From: Thaumasiovibrio subtropicus
GTDB lineage: Bacteria; Pseudomonadota; Gammaproteobacteria; Enterobacterales; Vibrionaceae
Direction of reading: 5' to 3'
DNA: 64,000 nucleotides
Assembly (NCBI RefSeq): GCF_019703835.1
Contig: NZ_AP023054.1
Span: 2,355,580 to 2,419,579, forward strand
Below, piece after piece: positions 25,875 to 35,484 of the stretch. Both the position numbers and the translations under genes were made by a program. The number at the start of each line of letters is the position of its first letter. The first letter of the stretch is position 1. A model generated the notes under the pieces. It did not search any database, was not told the origin of the DNA, and was given only the letters and a program-made list of their open reading frames with translations.

Positions 25875-26513
25875 AGATTATTATAAACCTGAGGTGACTC
25901 TCTTCGGACTAGGAAAAGCGAACCAGTCAGCTTGAAGCATTCAACAAGCTAATCATTCGTCGCAATACGATAGAGAAGGTACTCTCAGGCAATAACAGCG
26001 GCAATCGGTCGGTTTTGGACCCTTTTCTTTACCAATGATTGATTTTTTTAATGCATCGAATTGCAACCAAACAGGAAATGTAAAATTCACACAAGACATT
26101 GATCAGGCTGTTTACATCCGAGGTTGACAATCAATCCCCGTGAAAGATCGGTCAATAAGCCTTCATAACAAGACGAACATCAAACTTAACCGTGGCTGAA
26201 TAACAAGAAACGGGACCTTGCTATAAAAATATCAAGAGATGAACAACCGCGCGTTGTCAGCTGATACGTCACATTCCTCATGGCAACGAGCGCAACTGAA
26301 ACATTCTCAACATCTTGGCAACAAGTCACACTGCGTTCATCTCGGAATTTCCGAACTGTTCCTTCGTAAATCAATCGTCATTTTTGTGATCAAAGCACCG
26401 CTCGAAAAAGAAACGTATCGACTGGCGAAGAACTGCTCACTAACGTGCCCAGTTACAACAATTCGACGACAAACCTGATAGACTTACCCTTTTTAAGATA
26501 CTGAGAATTCGCA
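25875..26513. other. Long intergenic interval between divergent genes
   Basis: About 640 bp between the divergent efflux operon and the YecA-family gene. No convincing coding frame, RNA gene or inverted repeat was found. The longest frame (26239-26478) has no ribosome-binding site and an unconvincing composition. It must carry both promoters. No regulator gene is present next to the operon. Confidence 0.6.
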
Positions 26514-27089
26514 ATGTCAGCCCTCATCGATTTCTATCAACAACAGCCTCAAAATGAAGGTCTTCTTACTCCGTTCCAAGGCTTAGGCTTTGTGACCGCA
26601 ATGGCAGCAGCGCCCAATATCATTGACCCTGCTGAATGGATAGCCTTTTTCTGGGGTGGCGAAGAGCAAGCGCCGTTTGAATCAGCACAAGATTTCGAAG
26701 CCTTTGCTAATGCTGTTGTAGATAGCTTCAATGAAATCAGAGACAAGCTGTTTAGTCACGAGTGGCAATGGCCCGCTGCCTGTCAGCTCGATGAAGAGAA
26801 CATCGTCACATCCGAATGCCAAGCGCTGTGTGAAGGCTTATTGCAAGGCTGGCAGCTTGCACGCGATGATTGGGAAACCTTGATGCCAGAAAGTAGTGAA
26901 GACAATGCCCTGCTAGGTGGTGTGCTACTGTCACTGAGCTTATTGTTTGACCCAGAGACCGCGATTGCTGAGTTAGCCTCTCAAGGTATTCAGGGCTTAG
27001 AGCAATTTGAAGAGATCTATAATGCGATGCCGCAGATGCTGTGTGGCCTCACGTTGAAAGGCCAACAACTCCTCGCTGAGCAAGCGTAA
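26514..27089 (+). CDS. UPF0149/YecA-family protein
   Basis: The protein contains EGLLTPFQGLGFVTAMAAAPNIIDPAEWIAFFWGG near the start, matching the YecA/YgfB (UPF0149) signature LxGLLTAxxxxPxxIxPxxWLxxxWGG. It is 191 residues and lacks the zinc-binding SEC-C tail found in some YecA proteins. The family is cytoplasmic, helical and of unclear function. It is convergent with nadA, with a shared terminator. The ATG choice is supported by the position of the conserved block. Confidence 0.8.
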   Translation: MSALIDFYQQQPQNEGLLTPFQGLGFVTAMAAAPNIIDPAEWIAFFWGGEEQAPFESAQDFEAFANAVVDSFNEIRDKLFSHEWQWPAACQLDEENIVTSECQALCEGLLQGWQLARDDWETLMPESSEDNALLGGVLLSLSLLFDPETAIAELASQGIQGLEQFEEIYNAMPQMLCGLTLKGQQLLAEQA

Positions 27090-27112
27090 CGCCTTTATTT
27101 ACCGTGATAAGT

Positions 27113-27147
27113 AAAAAGGGAGTCAGTGAAAACTGACTCCCTTTTTG
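27113..27147. terminator. Bidirectional terminator
   Basis: A thirteen-base-pair stem AAAAAGGGAGTCAGT / ACTGACTCCCTTTTT lies between convergent stops at 27089 and 27177. A- and T-runs allow it to act in both directions. Confidence 0.85.
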
Positions 27148-27176
27148 TTTAACCAATGATCAGGTCAAATCGCGAA

Positions 27177-28238
27177 CTAAGCGTTGCCTTTAACTTGCAA
27201 CTGTAATTGCGCTGCGAAATCGAGCATTCGATTCAGTGGGATGAGGGATTTCTCTCGAAGCGCTGCATCAACGAAAATTTCATGCTCTTCTCCGCCTTCA
27301 CGCAGTGCCGCTTCGATCGCAACTAAACCATTCATCGCCATCCAAGGGCAGTGAGCACAGCTTCGACAGGTTGCCCCTGCGCCTGCCGTTGGCGCTTCGA
27401 TCAACTCTTTCTCAGGTACCATCTGTTGCATCTTAAAGAAGATACCCTTGTCAGTTGCCACTATCAGCTGCTTATGCGGCAGTGTCTTCGCCGCTTTAAT
27501 CAATTGACTTGTTGAGCCAACTGCATCCGCCAGTTCGACAACACTCGCCGGTGACTCTGGGTGAACTAGAATTGCAGCATCTGGGTATACCGCCTTCATA
27601 TTATTCAACTTTTGTGCTGAAAACTCATCATGAACAATACATTCGCCTTGCCAGAGCAGCATATCCGCCCCCGTTTTATTGGCGATGTATGAGCCTAAAT
27701 GACGGTCTGGCCCCCAAATAATTGGCTTATCTTCCGCATCAAGGTGTTCGACAATTTCCAACGCAATACTCGACGTAACCACCCAGTCTGCGCGTGCTTT
27801 AACCGCTGCAGAGGTGTTGGCATAAACCACAACAGTGTGATCAGGGTGAGCATCACAGAACTCAGTAAACTTATCGGCTGGACAGCCAAGGTCAAGCGAA
27901 CACTCTGCTTCCAGTGTTGGCATCAACACGGTTTTCTCAGGCGTTAGAATTTTCGCTGACTCACCCATAAAACGCACACCGCAAATAATCAATGTCTTTG
28001 CTGGGTGCTGATTACCAAACTTTGCCATCTCTAGTGAATCACCGACAAAACCACCCGTCTCTTCTGCCAGAGCTTGAATTTCTGGATCCGTGTAGTAGTG
28101 GGCAATTAACACAGCATCACGCGCTTCAAGAAGGGCCTGAATTTTGGCTTTGTAGTCTACCTTCTCGATATCACTTAGCTTCTGCGGCTTTGGTGGAAAA
28201 GGGTAAATGGTTTGGCTTGGGTCGAATTGTACGCTCAT
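27177..28238 (-). CDS. nadA: Quinolinate synthase NadA
   Basis: NadA condenses iminoaspartate with dihydroxyacetone phosphate to give quinolinate in NAD synthesis, using an oxygen-sensitive 4Fe-4S cluster. The cysteines are in the usual places: [29 protein letters not shown] and [16 protein letters not shown]. Pseudo-repeated ligand-binding domains are recognisable, e.g. [29 protein letters not shown]. At 353 residues it has normal length. It follows cpoB on the minus strand after a terminator, so it has its own promoter. Partner genes are not in the window. Confidence 0.96.
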   Translation of the reverse strand: MSVQFDPSQTIYPFPPKPQKLSDIEKVDYKAKIQALLEARDAVLIAHYYTDPEIQALAEETGGFVGDSLEMAKFGNQHPAKTLIICGVRFMGESAKILTPEKTVLMPTLEAECSLDLGCPADKFTEFCDAHPDHTVVVYANTSAAVKARADWVVTSSIALEIVEHLDAEDKPIIWGPDRHLGSYIANKTGADMLLWQGECIVHDEFSAQKLNNMKAVYPDAAILVHPESPASVVELADAVGSTSQLIKAAKTLPHKQLIVATDKGIFFKMQQMVPEKELIEAPTAGAGATCRSCAHCPWMAMNGLVAIEAALREGGEEHEIFVDAALREKSLIPLNRMLDFAAQLQLQVKGNA

Positions 28239-28380
28239 TGCATTGCTCTATCAGTATCCTGACTAATCCGGGCATTATATACCTGTGAGCACCGAGAATA
28301 CAGGTTCTGAGAGTAAGGTCATTACTTAGAGGACAAGAACTCACCACGAGACACCGTGATGATAGTGAGGTTGACGCATA

Positions 28381-28413
28381 AAAAAACACCTTCCAAAGTA
28401 GGAAGGCGTTTAT
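28381..28413 (-). terminator. Terminator of the tol-pal-cpoB operon
   Basis: On the minus strand, AACGCCTTCC pairs with GGAAGGTGTT and is followed by a T-run, four bases past the cpoB stop. Confidence 0.75.
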
Positions 28414-28416
28414 CTA

Positions 28417-29145
28417 TCAAAGCTCATTCAGGTTTTTCTGTGCCTGAGTGGCACTTGTACTACCGGGATAACTGTCTATCACAGATTGATAGAATTTCTT
28501 CGCTTCGGCAGTATTCTTTGCTCGTTGAGCAAGAATGCCCAGTTTAAATAGTGCGTCAGCACGCTTATTGGAGTCTTTGAAGGTTTCAACGGCCAAGAAA
28601 TGCGTCTTCGCATCAGCACTGTTACCTTGTACAAAGTGCAATTGACCTAACCAATAGTGTGCATTTGCTTCATAAGCGGAATTGGGATACGTCGCTAAAA
28701 AGGCGTCGAGCGCTTTAATGCCACCCGCATAATCTTTTTCCTGCATGATCAAAGCAACGGCAGCATCATAAGCGTCGTTTTCGTTCACATCCGAAGAATA
28801 AGCGACGTCAGTATCTTCCGGCTCCGGCTCAACGGGAGCGGTAACAACTGGTTGTGTATTTCGCAGGGAATCCACCTCACGATATAAATCGCGCTGTCGA
28901 TTAGTAACTTGGTTCAGCTCATAGCTGTTTTGTTCAACCATGCCACGCAATTCATCAATTTCAGAGGCAAGTTGAGTTAATTGCTGTTGCATTTGGATTT
29001 GAACATGATTACGGGCGTTAATCAGCTGTTCAAGTCGCGCCAAATCGGTTTCACCCGATGTGAGATCCGTAACAGGCGCAGGGGCTGCCGAAGCAGCCCC
29101 ACTCAGCAACATCAACACGGCAAAGCGTGTTACGTTACTTTTCAT
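28417..29145 (-). CDS. cpoB: Cell-division coordinator CpoB (YbgF)
   Basis: A signal peptide (about 20 residues) precedes an N-terminal coiled coil that trimerises in the family (RLEQLINARNHVQIQMQQQL). Three TPR repeats follow from about residue 120 (YDAAVALIMQEKDYAGGIKAL..., ANAHYWLGQLHF..., ADALFKLGILAQR). The protein works in the periplasm, linking the Tol machine with peptidoglycan synthesis at the division site. It is the last gene of the tol-pal operon, 13 bp after pal. Length 242 is close to the E. coli protein (263). Confidence 0.93.
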   Translation of the reverse strand: MKSNVTRFAVLMLLSGAASAAPAPVTDLTSGETDLARLEQLINARNHVQIQMQQQLTQLASEIDELRGMVEQNSYELNQVTNRQRDLYREVDSLRNTQPVVTAPVEPEPEDTDVAYSSDVNENDAYDAAVALIMQEKDYAGGIKALDAFLATYPNSAYEANAHYWLGQLHFVQGNSADAKTHFLAVETFKDSNKRADALFKLGILAQRAKNTAEAKKFYQSVIDSYPGSTSATQAQKNLNEL

Positions 29146-29158
29146 ATCAATCTACCTA

Positions 29159-29677
29159 TTAGTAAACCAATACTGCACGACGGTTCTTCGCGTAAGACGC
29201 TTCAGATTGACCGTACGCGACTGGTTTCTCTTCACCGTAGCTAACGATAGAAAGTTGTGAAGAGCTTACGCCCAGAGCTTGTAGGTAGTTAGCTACTGCA
29301 TTCGCACGACGCTCGCCTAGTGCGATGTTGTACTCAGGTGTACCACGCTCATCCGCATGACCTTCGATAAGTACTTTTACGCTACGGTTAGTGCGTAGGT
29401 AAGCTGCGTGAGCTTCTAGCATTAGCGCGTAGTCAGACTGGATGTCATACTGGTCGAAACCGAAGTGTACAGTCTGTAGCTTAAGTAGCGCTTGTTGCGC
29501 TAGTTGCTCTTCAGACATGCCATCTTTTACGTTTTCAATTGGCTGTGACACAACCGGTGAAGTTGATTGATTGTCAGACTGACCACTATTGGTCGCGCTA
29601 TCTGTAGAACTACACGCTGTCATTGCCAAAACAGGTAGTGCAATCGCCAGCCCCTTCAGAACTTTGTTCAGTTGCAT
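29159..29677 (-). CDS. pal: Peptidoglycan-associated lipoprotein Pal
   Basis: The lipoprotein signal ends LAMTAC, with the lipid-bearing Cys22. A linker of about 45 residues leads to an OmpA-like peptidoglycan-binding domain ([24 protein letters not shown]..., [27 protein letters not shown]) with the Asp and Arg residues that bind diaminopimelate. Pal anchors the outer membrane to peptidoglycan and binds TolB. At 172 residues it matches the family. It stands between tolB and cpoB in the conserved order. Confidence 0.96.
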   Translation of the reverse strand: MQLNKVLKGLAIALPVLAMTACSSTDSATNSGQSDNQSTSPVVSQPIENVKDGMSEEQLAQQALLKLQTVHFGFDQYDIQSDYALMLEAHAAYLRTNRSVKVLIEGHADERGTPEYNIALGERRANAVANYLQALGVSSSQLSIVSYGEEKPVAYGQSEASYAKNRRAVLVY

Positions 29678-29719
29678 TTTAGTTTCCCTTTTTTTTAAAC
29701 ATTTGCGTTATCGCAAAAA

Positions 29720-31066
29720 CTATAAGAATGGTGACCAAGCTGGCGCTCTAACTCTGCCGTTTGTTGCTGGTAACCGAGCCTTAAAACGTCCATCAATCGA
29801 AACCAACGACAATACGTTCTTTCGACCATACATTGAACTGTAGATAACCATACCGCCATTTGGCGCAATACTTGGTGATTCGTCCAACAGCGTTTCTGTT
29901 AAGACCTGAACCGCACCATTAGACAGGTCTTGTTTTGCGATGTTATAGCCTGTCGCAGAACGATTCACCATCACGAGGAAACGACCATCAGGGGTGATTT
30001 GCGCACCCATGTTCTGCGATCCTTGCCAGGTGACACGCTGAGTTTCACCAGTAGTTAAATTTACTTGATAAATCTGTGGTTTACCACCCCGATCTGAGGT
30101 AAACATCAAAGAGTTGCCATCAGGATGCCAAACTGCCTCGGTATTATTCGATCTACCTCGCGTTACTTGTGTAAGCGCTTTGGTCTCTAAATCCAAGGTG
30201 TAGACGTGTAAACTGCCCGTTTTTGACAGCACTAGTGCCAGTTTTTTGCCATCAGGCGAGAACTGTGGCGCACCATTATGACGAGGAAATGACGTTATTT
30301 TTTCAATCTCACCCGTGTAGATGTTCATAATGAAGATTTGCGCTTGACGGTTTTCAAAACTCACATAAGCCAACTTACTGCCATCAGGCGACCACGCAGG
30401 TGACATCAACGGCTCTGAAGACTTAAGAACCAATCGTTCATTATAGCCATCATAATCCGCGACGCGCAGTTGGTAAGGGTGCTTATTGCTATCATCAACC
30501 ACAACATAGGCGATTCGCGTCAAGAATGCGCCGCGTTCTCCCGTCAAGGCTTCATAAACAACATCAGCAATACGGTGCGCTTGAGCGCGTAACTGCGACT
30601 CTTTCACCGTGGCACGCGCATTCACCAAAATGTGGTCATGAGATTCAACAAGCTGGCCATCGACTAACGCGTGACCATCACCGCCAGTTAACTGGCCTCG
30701 AACCATATCAACGAGCTGATAGTTAATGACGTAGTTACCATCCTGTTTGGTGACTGTACCCGTTAACAATGCATCAACCCCCAAAGAAGCCCATGCCCCA
30801 TAGTCAACTTCATCAGGTGAATACGGCGTTTGCGGCATTTTACTGACTTCAACAGGATTAAACTTTCCGCTACGGCGCAGATCTGAAGCCACCACGGCCG
30901 AAACATCTTGAGGAAGTTGCCCTGCGCCTTCCCACTTGAAAGGTACAATCGCGATTGGGCGCGCTGAATCTATGCCCCCGGTAATTACCAATTGCAGTTC
31001 TGCTCTTGCTAACTGACTAAACATCAGTAGCAAAGTCGCAAATGCAACAAGTCCTTTTCTAAACAT
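29720..31066 (-). CDS. tolB: Tol-Pal system protein TolB
   Basis: A periplasmic protein with a signal peptide (about 22 residues), an N-terminal alpha/beta domain of about 140 residues and a six-bladed beta propeller. Propeller blades show the WD-type motif, e.g. [31 protein letters not shown] and [18 protein letters not shown]. TolB links Pal and TolA. At 448 residues it is of usual length. Its stop is 43 bp before pal. Confidence 0.96.
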   Translation of the reverse strand: MFRKGLVAFATLLLMFSQLARAELQLVITGGIDSARPIAIVPFKWEGAGQLPQDVSAVVASDLRRSGKFNPVEVSKMPQTPYSPDEVDYGAWASLGVDALLTGTVTKQDGNYVINYQLVDMVRGQLTGGDGHALVDGQLVESHDHILVNARATVKESQLRAQAHRIADVVYEALTGERGAFLTRIAYVVVDDSNKHPYQLRVADYDGYNERLVLKSSEPLMSPAWSPDGSKLAYVSFENRQAQIFIMNIYTGEIEKITSFPRHNGAPQFSPDGKKLALVLSKTGSLHVYTLDLETKALTQVTRGRSNNTEAVWHPDGNSLMFTSDRGGKPQIYQVNLTTGETQRVTWQGSQNMGAQITPDGRFLVMVNRSATGYNIAKQDLSNGAVQVLTETLLDESPSIAPNGGMVIYSSMYGRKNVLSLVSIDGRFKARLPATNGRVRAPAWSPFL

Positions 31067-31076
31067 TCTTCCTACC

Positions 31077-32189
31077 TTAATCGGGTTGAATCACTAAATT
31101 TATGTCTCTTAACTCTCGCGCAATCGCCTCATCTTCTGGCATTGGGAAAGTTGATACTTTATTGACGGCAGTCGTCGCAGCGCGACATACAGCACGATCA
31201 CCGCCTCGCTCTTCAATTGAGAAAACCAGGCCGTTAGACGAGAGTCTTAATCCAAGTCGGCACTCCTTGCCTGAAAAGCTACTATCAGTTAATAGCTCTC
31301 GCTCGATCATCTGTTTAAACATATTGCCGTAACGAGAGATCTCATCCTGCACATGACGACCTCGCGCATCTGAACGCTGAGAGGTTTCCGCTTCTAAGCC
31401 TTGAAAGAGATCATCGAGGGCGGCCTCCTGCTCCCGCCGACGTTGCTCTGCTTCTCTTGCTTTGCGTTCTGACTCTTTACGTGCCGCTTCGGCTTTACGT
31501 CTGCGCTCTTCCTCTGCTTTACGTTCCGCTTCTGCTTTGGCCGCCTCTTCTGCCGCTTTTGCCGCTTCGGCTTCCGCTTTGGCTGCAGCCGCCTCAGCTT
31601 GACGCTTTTGTTCTTCTTGCGCTTTACGTTCTTGCTCAGCCTGTTTAGCCGCTTCTTCAGCTTGGCGCTTGGCAAGTTCTTCAATCTTACGCTGTTCTTC
31701 AGCTTTCAAACGCGCCGCTTCTTGTCGCTCCGCTTCCGCTTTCGCCTCAGCCGCTTTTTCTGCTGCAATACGCGCTTCTTCTTCGGCTTGACGACGCTCA
31801 TCCGCAGCGATTCGCTGTTGCTCTTCTATCTTTAATCTTTCCTGCTCGGCTTCACGAGCTTCTTGCTCTGCTTTAAGCTTATCCGCTTGAAGTTGACGCA
31901 ATCGCTCTTCTTCCGCTTTGCGTTCCTGCTCAACCGCTTCTGCTTGTTGCTCAAGTCGTCTTAAACGGTCTTGTTCTGCCTTTTCAGCCGCGGCTTGTTG
32001 CTCTCGCAATTGCTTTACTTGCTGCGAAACCAATGCGGGATCAATCACAACCGCTTCAATTGAGTTGCCTACAGGAACAATCGGCTTATTCGAAGCCACT
32101 GTTGCTCCCCAAGCCAACAGGCCGACGATCACTGCATGCGCAGTGAGAGAGACAGCAAACGCTACACCATTTCCTTGTTTCTTACTCAT
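31077..32189 (-). CDS. tolA: Tol-Pal system protein TolA
   Basis: One N-terminal membrane helix (about 10-28) is followed by a long Lys/Glu/Ala-rich helix (about 45-250) that spans the periplasm. The globular C-terminal domain (about 275-370) contains [34 protein letters not shown]. TolA passes energy from the TolQ-TolR motor to TolB and Pal. The central repeats vary between species; here the whole chain is 370 residues. The genes on both sides (tolR and tolB) are 20 and 10 bp away. Confidence 0.95.
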   Translation of the reverse strand: MSKKQGNGVAFAVSLTAHAVIVGLLAWGATVASNKPIVPVGNSIEAVVIDPALVSQQVKQLREQQAAAEKAEQDRLRRLEQQAEAVEQERKAEEERLRQLQADKLKAEQEAREAEQERLKIEEQQRIAADERRQAEEEARIAAEKAAEAKAEAERQEAARLKAEEQRKIEELAKRQAEEAAKQAEQERKAQEEQKRQAEAAAAKAEAEAAKAAEEAAKAEAERKAEEERRRKAEAARKESERKAREAEQRRREQEAALDDLFQGLEAETSQRSDARGRHVQDEISRYGNMFKQMIERELLTDSSFSGKECRLGLRLSSNGLVFSIEERGGDRAVCRAATTAVNKVSTFPMPEDEAIARELRDINLVIQPD

Positions 32190-32209
32190 TGGTGATTAAT
32201 CTGCCTCTA

Positions 32210-32653
32210 CTACCCGTCTCGCGCCTGAGTCATAAGCCCAACCTTACCGACCCCAGCCTGATTCAAAATATCCAACGTCTCTATAATGTAAAAATACGGC
32301 GCTTGAGACGCACCGCCAACCAAGACCGTTGCATTAGGGTTGATGCTGAGCTCTGCTTTCACCCTGACCAAAATATCGTTTAGCTCCAACTGGATAAGAT
32401 CTCCATTATCCACACTTAAACGATGATTGCCGTCGCTGTCGACTTCAACAATGATAAATGTGCTGTTGTTCTCATCCTGAGCTAACTCTGCAGCGGTTTT
32501 GGCGTCAGCGGTCGCGGGTAAATCGACATCGACCCCTTGGGTCACAAACGGTGCTGTCACCATAAATATAACCAGCAAAGCAAAAGAGACGTCGATGTAA
32601 GGAACAACGTTTATCTCAGAATTGACTTTACGCCGCTTACGTTGATATGCCAT
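32210..32653 (-). CDS. tolR: Tol-Pal proton-channel protein TolR
   Basis: TolR is an ExbD-type protein. A short cytoplasmic N terminus (RKRRKVNSEINVVPYIDVSFALLVIFMVTAPFV) contains the membrane helix with the essential Asp (in PYIDV, residue 23), followed by a periplasmic domain that binds peptidoglycan. At 147 residues it is typical. With TolQ it forms the motor that uses proton-motive force. The start codon is 4 bp past the tolQ stop. Confidence 0.96.
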   Translation of the reverse strand: MAYQRKRRKVNSEINVVPYIDVSFALLVIFMVTAPFVTQGVDVDLPATADAKTAAELAQDENNSTFIIVEVDSDGNHRLSVDNGDLIQLELNDILVRVKAELSINPNATVLVGGASQAPYFYIIETLDILNQAGVGKVGLMTQARDG

Positions 32654-32657
32654 CGAG

Positions 32658-33344
32658 TTAACCCTCTTTAGCAGCGAATACCTGACGGTGCAGAATGCTC
32701 GAGAACTCGTCCATGAATGTCACGTAGTTATGTTCTAGCTTTTCTACTTTATTGGTCAAGCGGTTGAAGAAGGTCACCGCAGGAATCGCAGCGATAAGGC
32801 CCATTGCCGTCGCGATCAGAGATTCAGCGATACCTGGCGCGACCATCGCAAGTGTTGCTTGCTTCACGGCACCAAGGGCGATAAAGGCATTCATGATGCC
32901 CCAGACAGTACCAAAGAGACCGATATAGGGTGAGACAGAACCCACTGTTGCCAAAAAGGGTAAGTTAGACTCAAGCTCATCTATCTCTTTCGACAGTGAA
33001 ACGCGCATGGCACGGGTCGCCCCTTCCATCACCGCAGCTGGCTGCTTTTCGTTGTTACGATGTAGACGAGCAAACTCTTTAAATCCGTTGTAAAAGATCT
33101 TCTCTGTCCCCGTAAGATCGTCTTTTCTCGCTTGGACTTCATGATAGAGCTGTGAAAGGTCAACACCTGACCAAAAACGATCCTCAAAGCGAGCTGCTCG
33201 ACGCTTCGCTTCGGAAAGCACTTGAGTGCGGCGTATGATAATAGTCCAGCTCATGATCGACATTAACAACAAGCCAACCAAAATCACCTGAACCAAAGGG
33301 CCAGATTGTAAAAACAGGTCAAGAATAGATAAATCCGCGGCCAC
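32658..33344 (-). CDS. tolQ: Tol-Pal motor protein TolQ
   Basis: TolQ is a MotA/ExbB-type membrane protein with three helices (about 17-37, 133-158 and 167-188). It has the conserved [34 protein letters not shown] block before and within the second helix. With TolR it forms the proton channel of the Tol-Pal system. It is the first gene of the operon here: ybgC, which normally precedes tolQ, is missing, and about 580 bp of non-coding DNA lies upstream. Confidence 0.96.
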   Translation of the reverse strand: MAADLSILDLFLQSGPLVQVILVGLLLMSIMSWTIIIRRTQVLSEAKRRAARFEDRFWSGVDLSQLYHEVQARKDDLTGTEKIFYNGFKEFARLHRNNEKQPAAVMEGATRAMRVSLSKEIDELESNLPFLATVGSVSPYIGLFGTVWGIMNAFIALGAVKQATLAMVAPGIAESLIATAMGLIAAIPAVTFFNRLTNKVEKLEHNYVTFMDEFSSILHRQVFAAKEG

Positions 33345-33866
33345 AATAGATCTCCGTTAAAACGTACTTAAACGTAATCATGCCTCTGTTCACTTGGCTG
33401 CAAGGCTACCCTAACTCACCTAAAGCACAACGGGGCAATTTCTTAATTGACTAAAGCCTGACAAAGCTAATGCGAACTCGGCCAAGTTGCACACCTCTGC
33501 AGACAAAACTGGCTACCTACCAAAGCGTCCATCGAACCCAAGACCTCAATACATGCCAAGAAATTCGAACTACAATGACACTTTTGTAATTAATTAGTTC
33601 CTCATTGAACAGGAAAAACGCACAACAACACGACTGACTGCTCAACCACTATCCAAGTAATCAGACTCAGTGATGATAAGCAATGTGTTTGCTTCATTGA
33701 CGCGCCCGTCCAAAACTATACCCAACGCGATATGAACTTCAATCCTGTTGCATCAAGTTAGCGCTTTTTTTGCCTGTCATCGCAATAAAAAGCCAAATAC
33801 TTGCTTATTGACTGCCCAGAGAGCATGTAAATTTCTGTGGTTTTAGCAACCACTTGATTTCGGATA
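33345..33866. other. Intergenic region where ybgC is expected
   Basis: About 520 bp between tolQ and the ybgE terminator. No frame over 60 residues and no YbgC-like thioesterase motif was seen in any frame. It must contain the tolQ promoter. It lies exactly where E. coli and Vibrio cholerae carry ybgC. Confidence 0.65.
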
Positions 33867-33899
33867 CAAAAAAAGCCTGCTGTTAACATAGCAGGCTTA
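33867..33899 (-). terminator. Terminator of the cyd operon
   Basis: On the minus strand, AAGCCTGCTATG / GTTAACAGCAGGCTTTTTTT forms an eight-base-pair GC stem followed by Ts, 24 bp after the ybgE stop. It separates cyd from tol transcription. Confidence 0.85.
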
Positions 33900-33922
33900 T
33901 TTGAAATTCAGGTGTACATTGA

Positions 33923-34222
33923 TCAAAAAAGATAGAGTCCCCAGAAACCAACTAACAACACCATGCAGATGTAGGGCGTAAAGAGTAACTGCCAGTACCA
34001 ACGATAGGGATTAAATCCAACCCCATAAACCATGGCACTGCACATCGACCATATCAGCAACGGCCCTTTTACAATGTTAAAGCCACCTATCGCCTCTGCG
34101 AAAACGGTTGGCTCCCACATCACTACACCGACCAAAGCCAACCCCATCAGCAATACCACGGCGCGCAACGCGCCGTGATTGAGAGGCTGATGCCATCGAG
34201 TTAGACGTTGATCAAGCGTCAT
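33923..34222 (-). CDS. ybgE: Cyd operon membrane protein YbgE
   Basis: This 99-residue inner-membrane protein has three hydrophobic segments (about 19-38, 50-66 and 80-99). It sits in the cyd operon directly after cydX, overlapping its last 11 bases, which marks it as YbgE. The family accompanies cytochrome bd oxidase, but no biochemical role is firmly established. The sequence (WHQPLNHGALRAVVLLMG... GGFNIVKGPLLIWS) fits the family. Confidence 0.85.
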   Translation of the reverse strand: MTLDQRLTRWHQPLNHGALRAVVLLMGLALVGVVMWEPTVFAEAIGGFNIVKGPLLIWSMCSAMVYGVGFNPYRWYWQLLFTPYICMVLLVGFWGLYLF

Positions 34223-34319
34223 CTTTATCCATATCTTCTGTTGTTTCTAACCACAGGGCGTTGATGATGCCGAATGAGCAGGCCAACAGTACGCCAAGAA
34301 TCCAAGCAAAATACCACAT
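34212..34319 (-). CDS. cydX: Cytochrome bd-I oxidase subunit CydX
   Basis: A 35-residue gene starting MWYFAWILGVLLACSFGIIN, the standard CydX start: one membrane helix, then the acidic tail LETTEDMDKDDA. It lies 11 bp after cydB, and its stop lies inside the ybgE start region. CydX stabilises the haem d site of the CydAB complex. The sequence is nearly unmistakable despite its size. Confidence 0.95.
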   Translation of the reverse strand: MWYFAWILGVLLACSFGIINALWLETTEDMDKDDA

Positions 34320-34330
34320 CGTTATACTCC

Positions 34331-35467
34331 TTAGTAAAGTGACGTCTTGTTCTCTTCGATAAATTTATTATCGAGACGACCGAACATTTTGTAGTAAGTC
34401 CAAATGGTGTAGCTCAAGATGATTGGCACCATCACGAAGGCAATACCCGTCATGATATTCAACGTAAGCTCACTACTTGTCGCGTCCCAAACCGTCAAAC
34501 TATGACTTGGCATTTCGCTTGATGGCATGATGAATGGGAACAGTGCAAAGCCTGCGGTCAAAATAATACCCGCCATTGACAGGCTAGAAGTCAAAAACGC
34601 AAACCCTGGGCGACGCATCTTAGAAAAGGCCGCCGTGAGCAATGGCATCACTGCCCCTAACAACGGCGCAGCCCAAAGCACTGGGTAGGCGGTGAAGTTA
34701 GCAAACAGAGCACCAGCTTCACGTACAACTTCTTTATTGAGTGGATTCGACACACCGTTAGTATCAATTTCACCAACGATCGCAAAGCCTTCAATATATT
34801 GAGCCCATACACCACCGATAATAAAGAGCACTGCAGTCGCAATCGCGGTGATTGGCGCAATCGCGTGTGCACGGTCACGTAGTTCATCCGTCGTCTTCAT
34901 TTGCAAATAGGTCGCACCTTGCGTCGCTATCATCAGAATACTGACAACACCACATAGCAATGCAAATGGGTTAAGGAGGCCAAAGAACGAACCCGTGTAA
35001 GTCGGAATCAACAAATCACTCAGCACAAAAGGCACACCTTGTAACAGGTTACCAAATGCAACGCCGAAGATAACTGGTGGTACAAAACTGCCGACAAAGA
35101 TGCCCCAGTCCCAGAAGTTTCTCCAACGAGGATCTTCTAGCTTCGAGCGGTAATCAAAACCGATCGGACGGAAGAAAAGCGCTGCTAACGTAATGATCAT
35201 CGCGAAGTAAAAGCCAGAGAAGGCTGTCGCGTAGACTAACGGCCAAGCTGCGAACATCGCACCACCCGCGGTAATTAACCAAACTTGGTTACCGTCCCAG
35301 TGAGGGGCAATTGAGTTAATCATTACACGGCGTTCGGTGTCTGTTTTACCCATCACAGGCATAAGGGCACCAACACCCATATCAAACCCGTCTGCTACCG
35401 CGAAACCGATACACAGCACTCCGATGAGTACCCACCAAATTAATCGTAGAATTTCGTAATCAAACAT
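34331..35467 (-). CDS. cydB: Cytochrome bd ubiquinol oxidase subunit II CydB
   Basis: This 378-residue membrane protein has about eight helices and the CydB start MFDYEILRLIWWVLIGVLCIGFAVADGFDMGVGAL. The D-G-F-D-x-G block is the family hallmark. Other conserved pieces are HWDGNQVWLITAGGAMFAAWP and the later FALFPFIMPSS. Together with CydA it forms the terminal oxidase that reduces oxygen with ubiquinol at low oxygen. It is 17 bp after cydA. Confidence 0.96.
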   Translation of the reverse strand: MFDYEILRLIWWVLIGVLCIGFAVADGFDMGVGALMPVMGKTDTERRVMINSIAPHWDGNQVWLITAGGAMFAAWPLVYATAFSGFYFAMIITLAALFFRPIGFDYRSKLEDPRWRNFWDWGIFVGSFVPPVIFGVAFGNLLQGVPFVLSDLLIPTYTGSFFGLLNPFALLCGVVSILMIATQGATYLQMKTTDELRDRAHAIAPITAIATAVLFIIGGVWAQYIEGFAIVGEIDTNGVSNPLNKEVVREAGALFANFTAYPVLWAAPLLGAVMPLLTAAFSKMRRPGFAFLTSSLSMAGIILTAGFALFPFIMPSSEMPSHSLTVWDATSSELTLNIMTGIAFVMVPIILSYTIWTYYKMFGRLDNKFIEENKTSLY

Positions 35468-35484
35468 GGCTTAACTCTCCTTGC

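Noticed and set aside
26239..26478. 79-residue frame upstream of the YecA-type gene
   Set aside because: No ribosome-binding site, no recognisable motif and odd amino-acid composition. The region is more likely promoter DNA.
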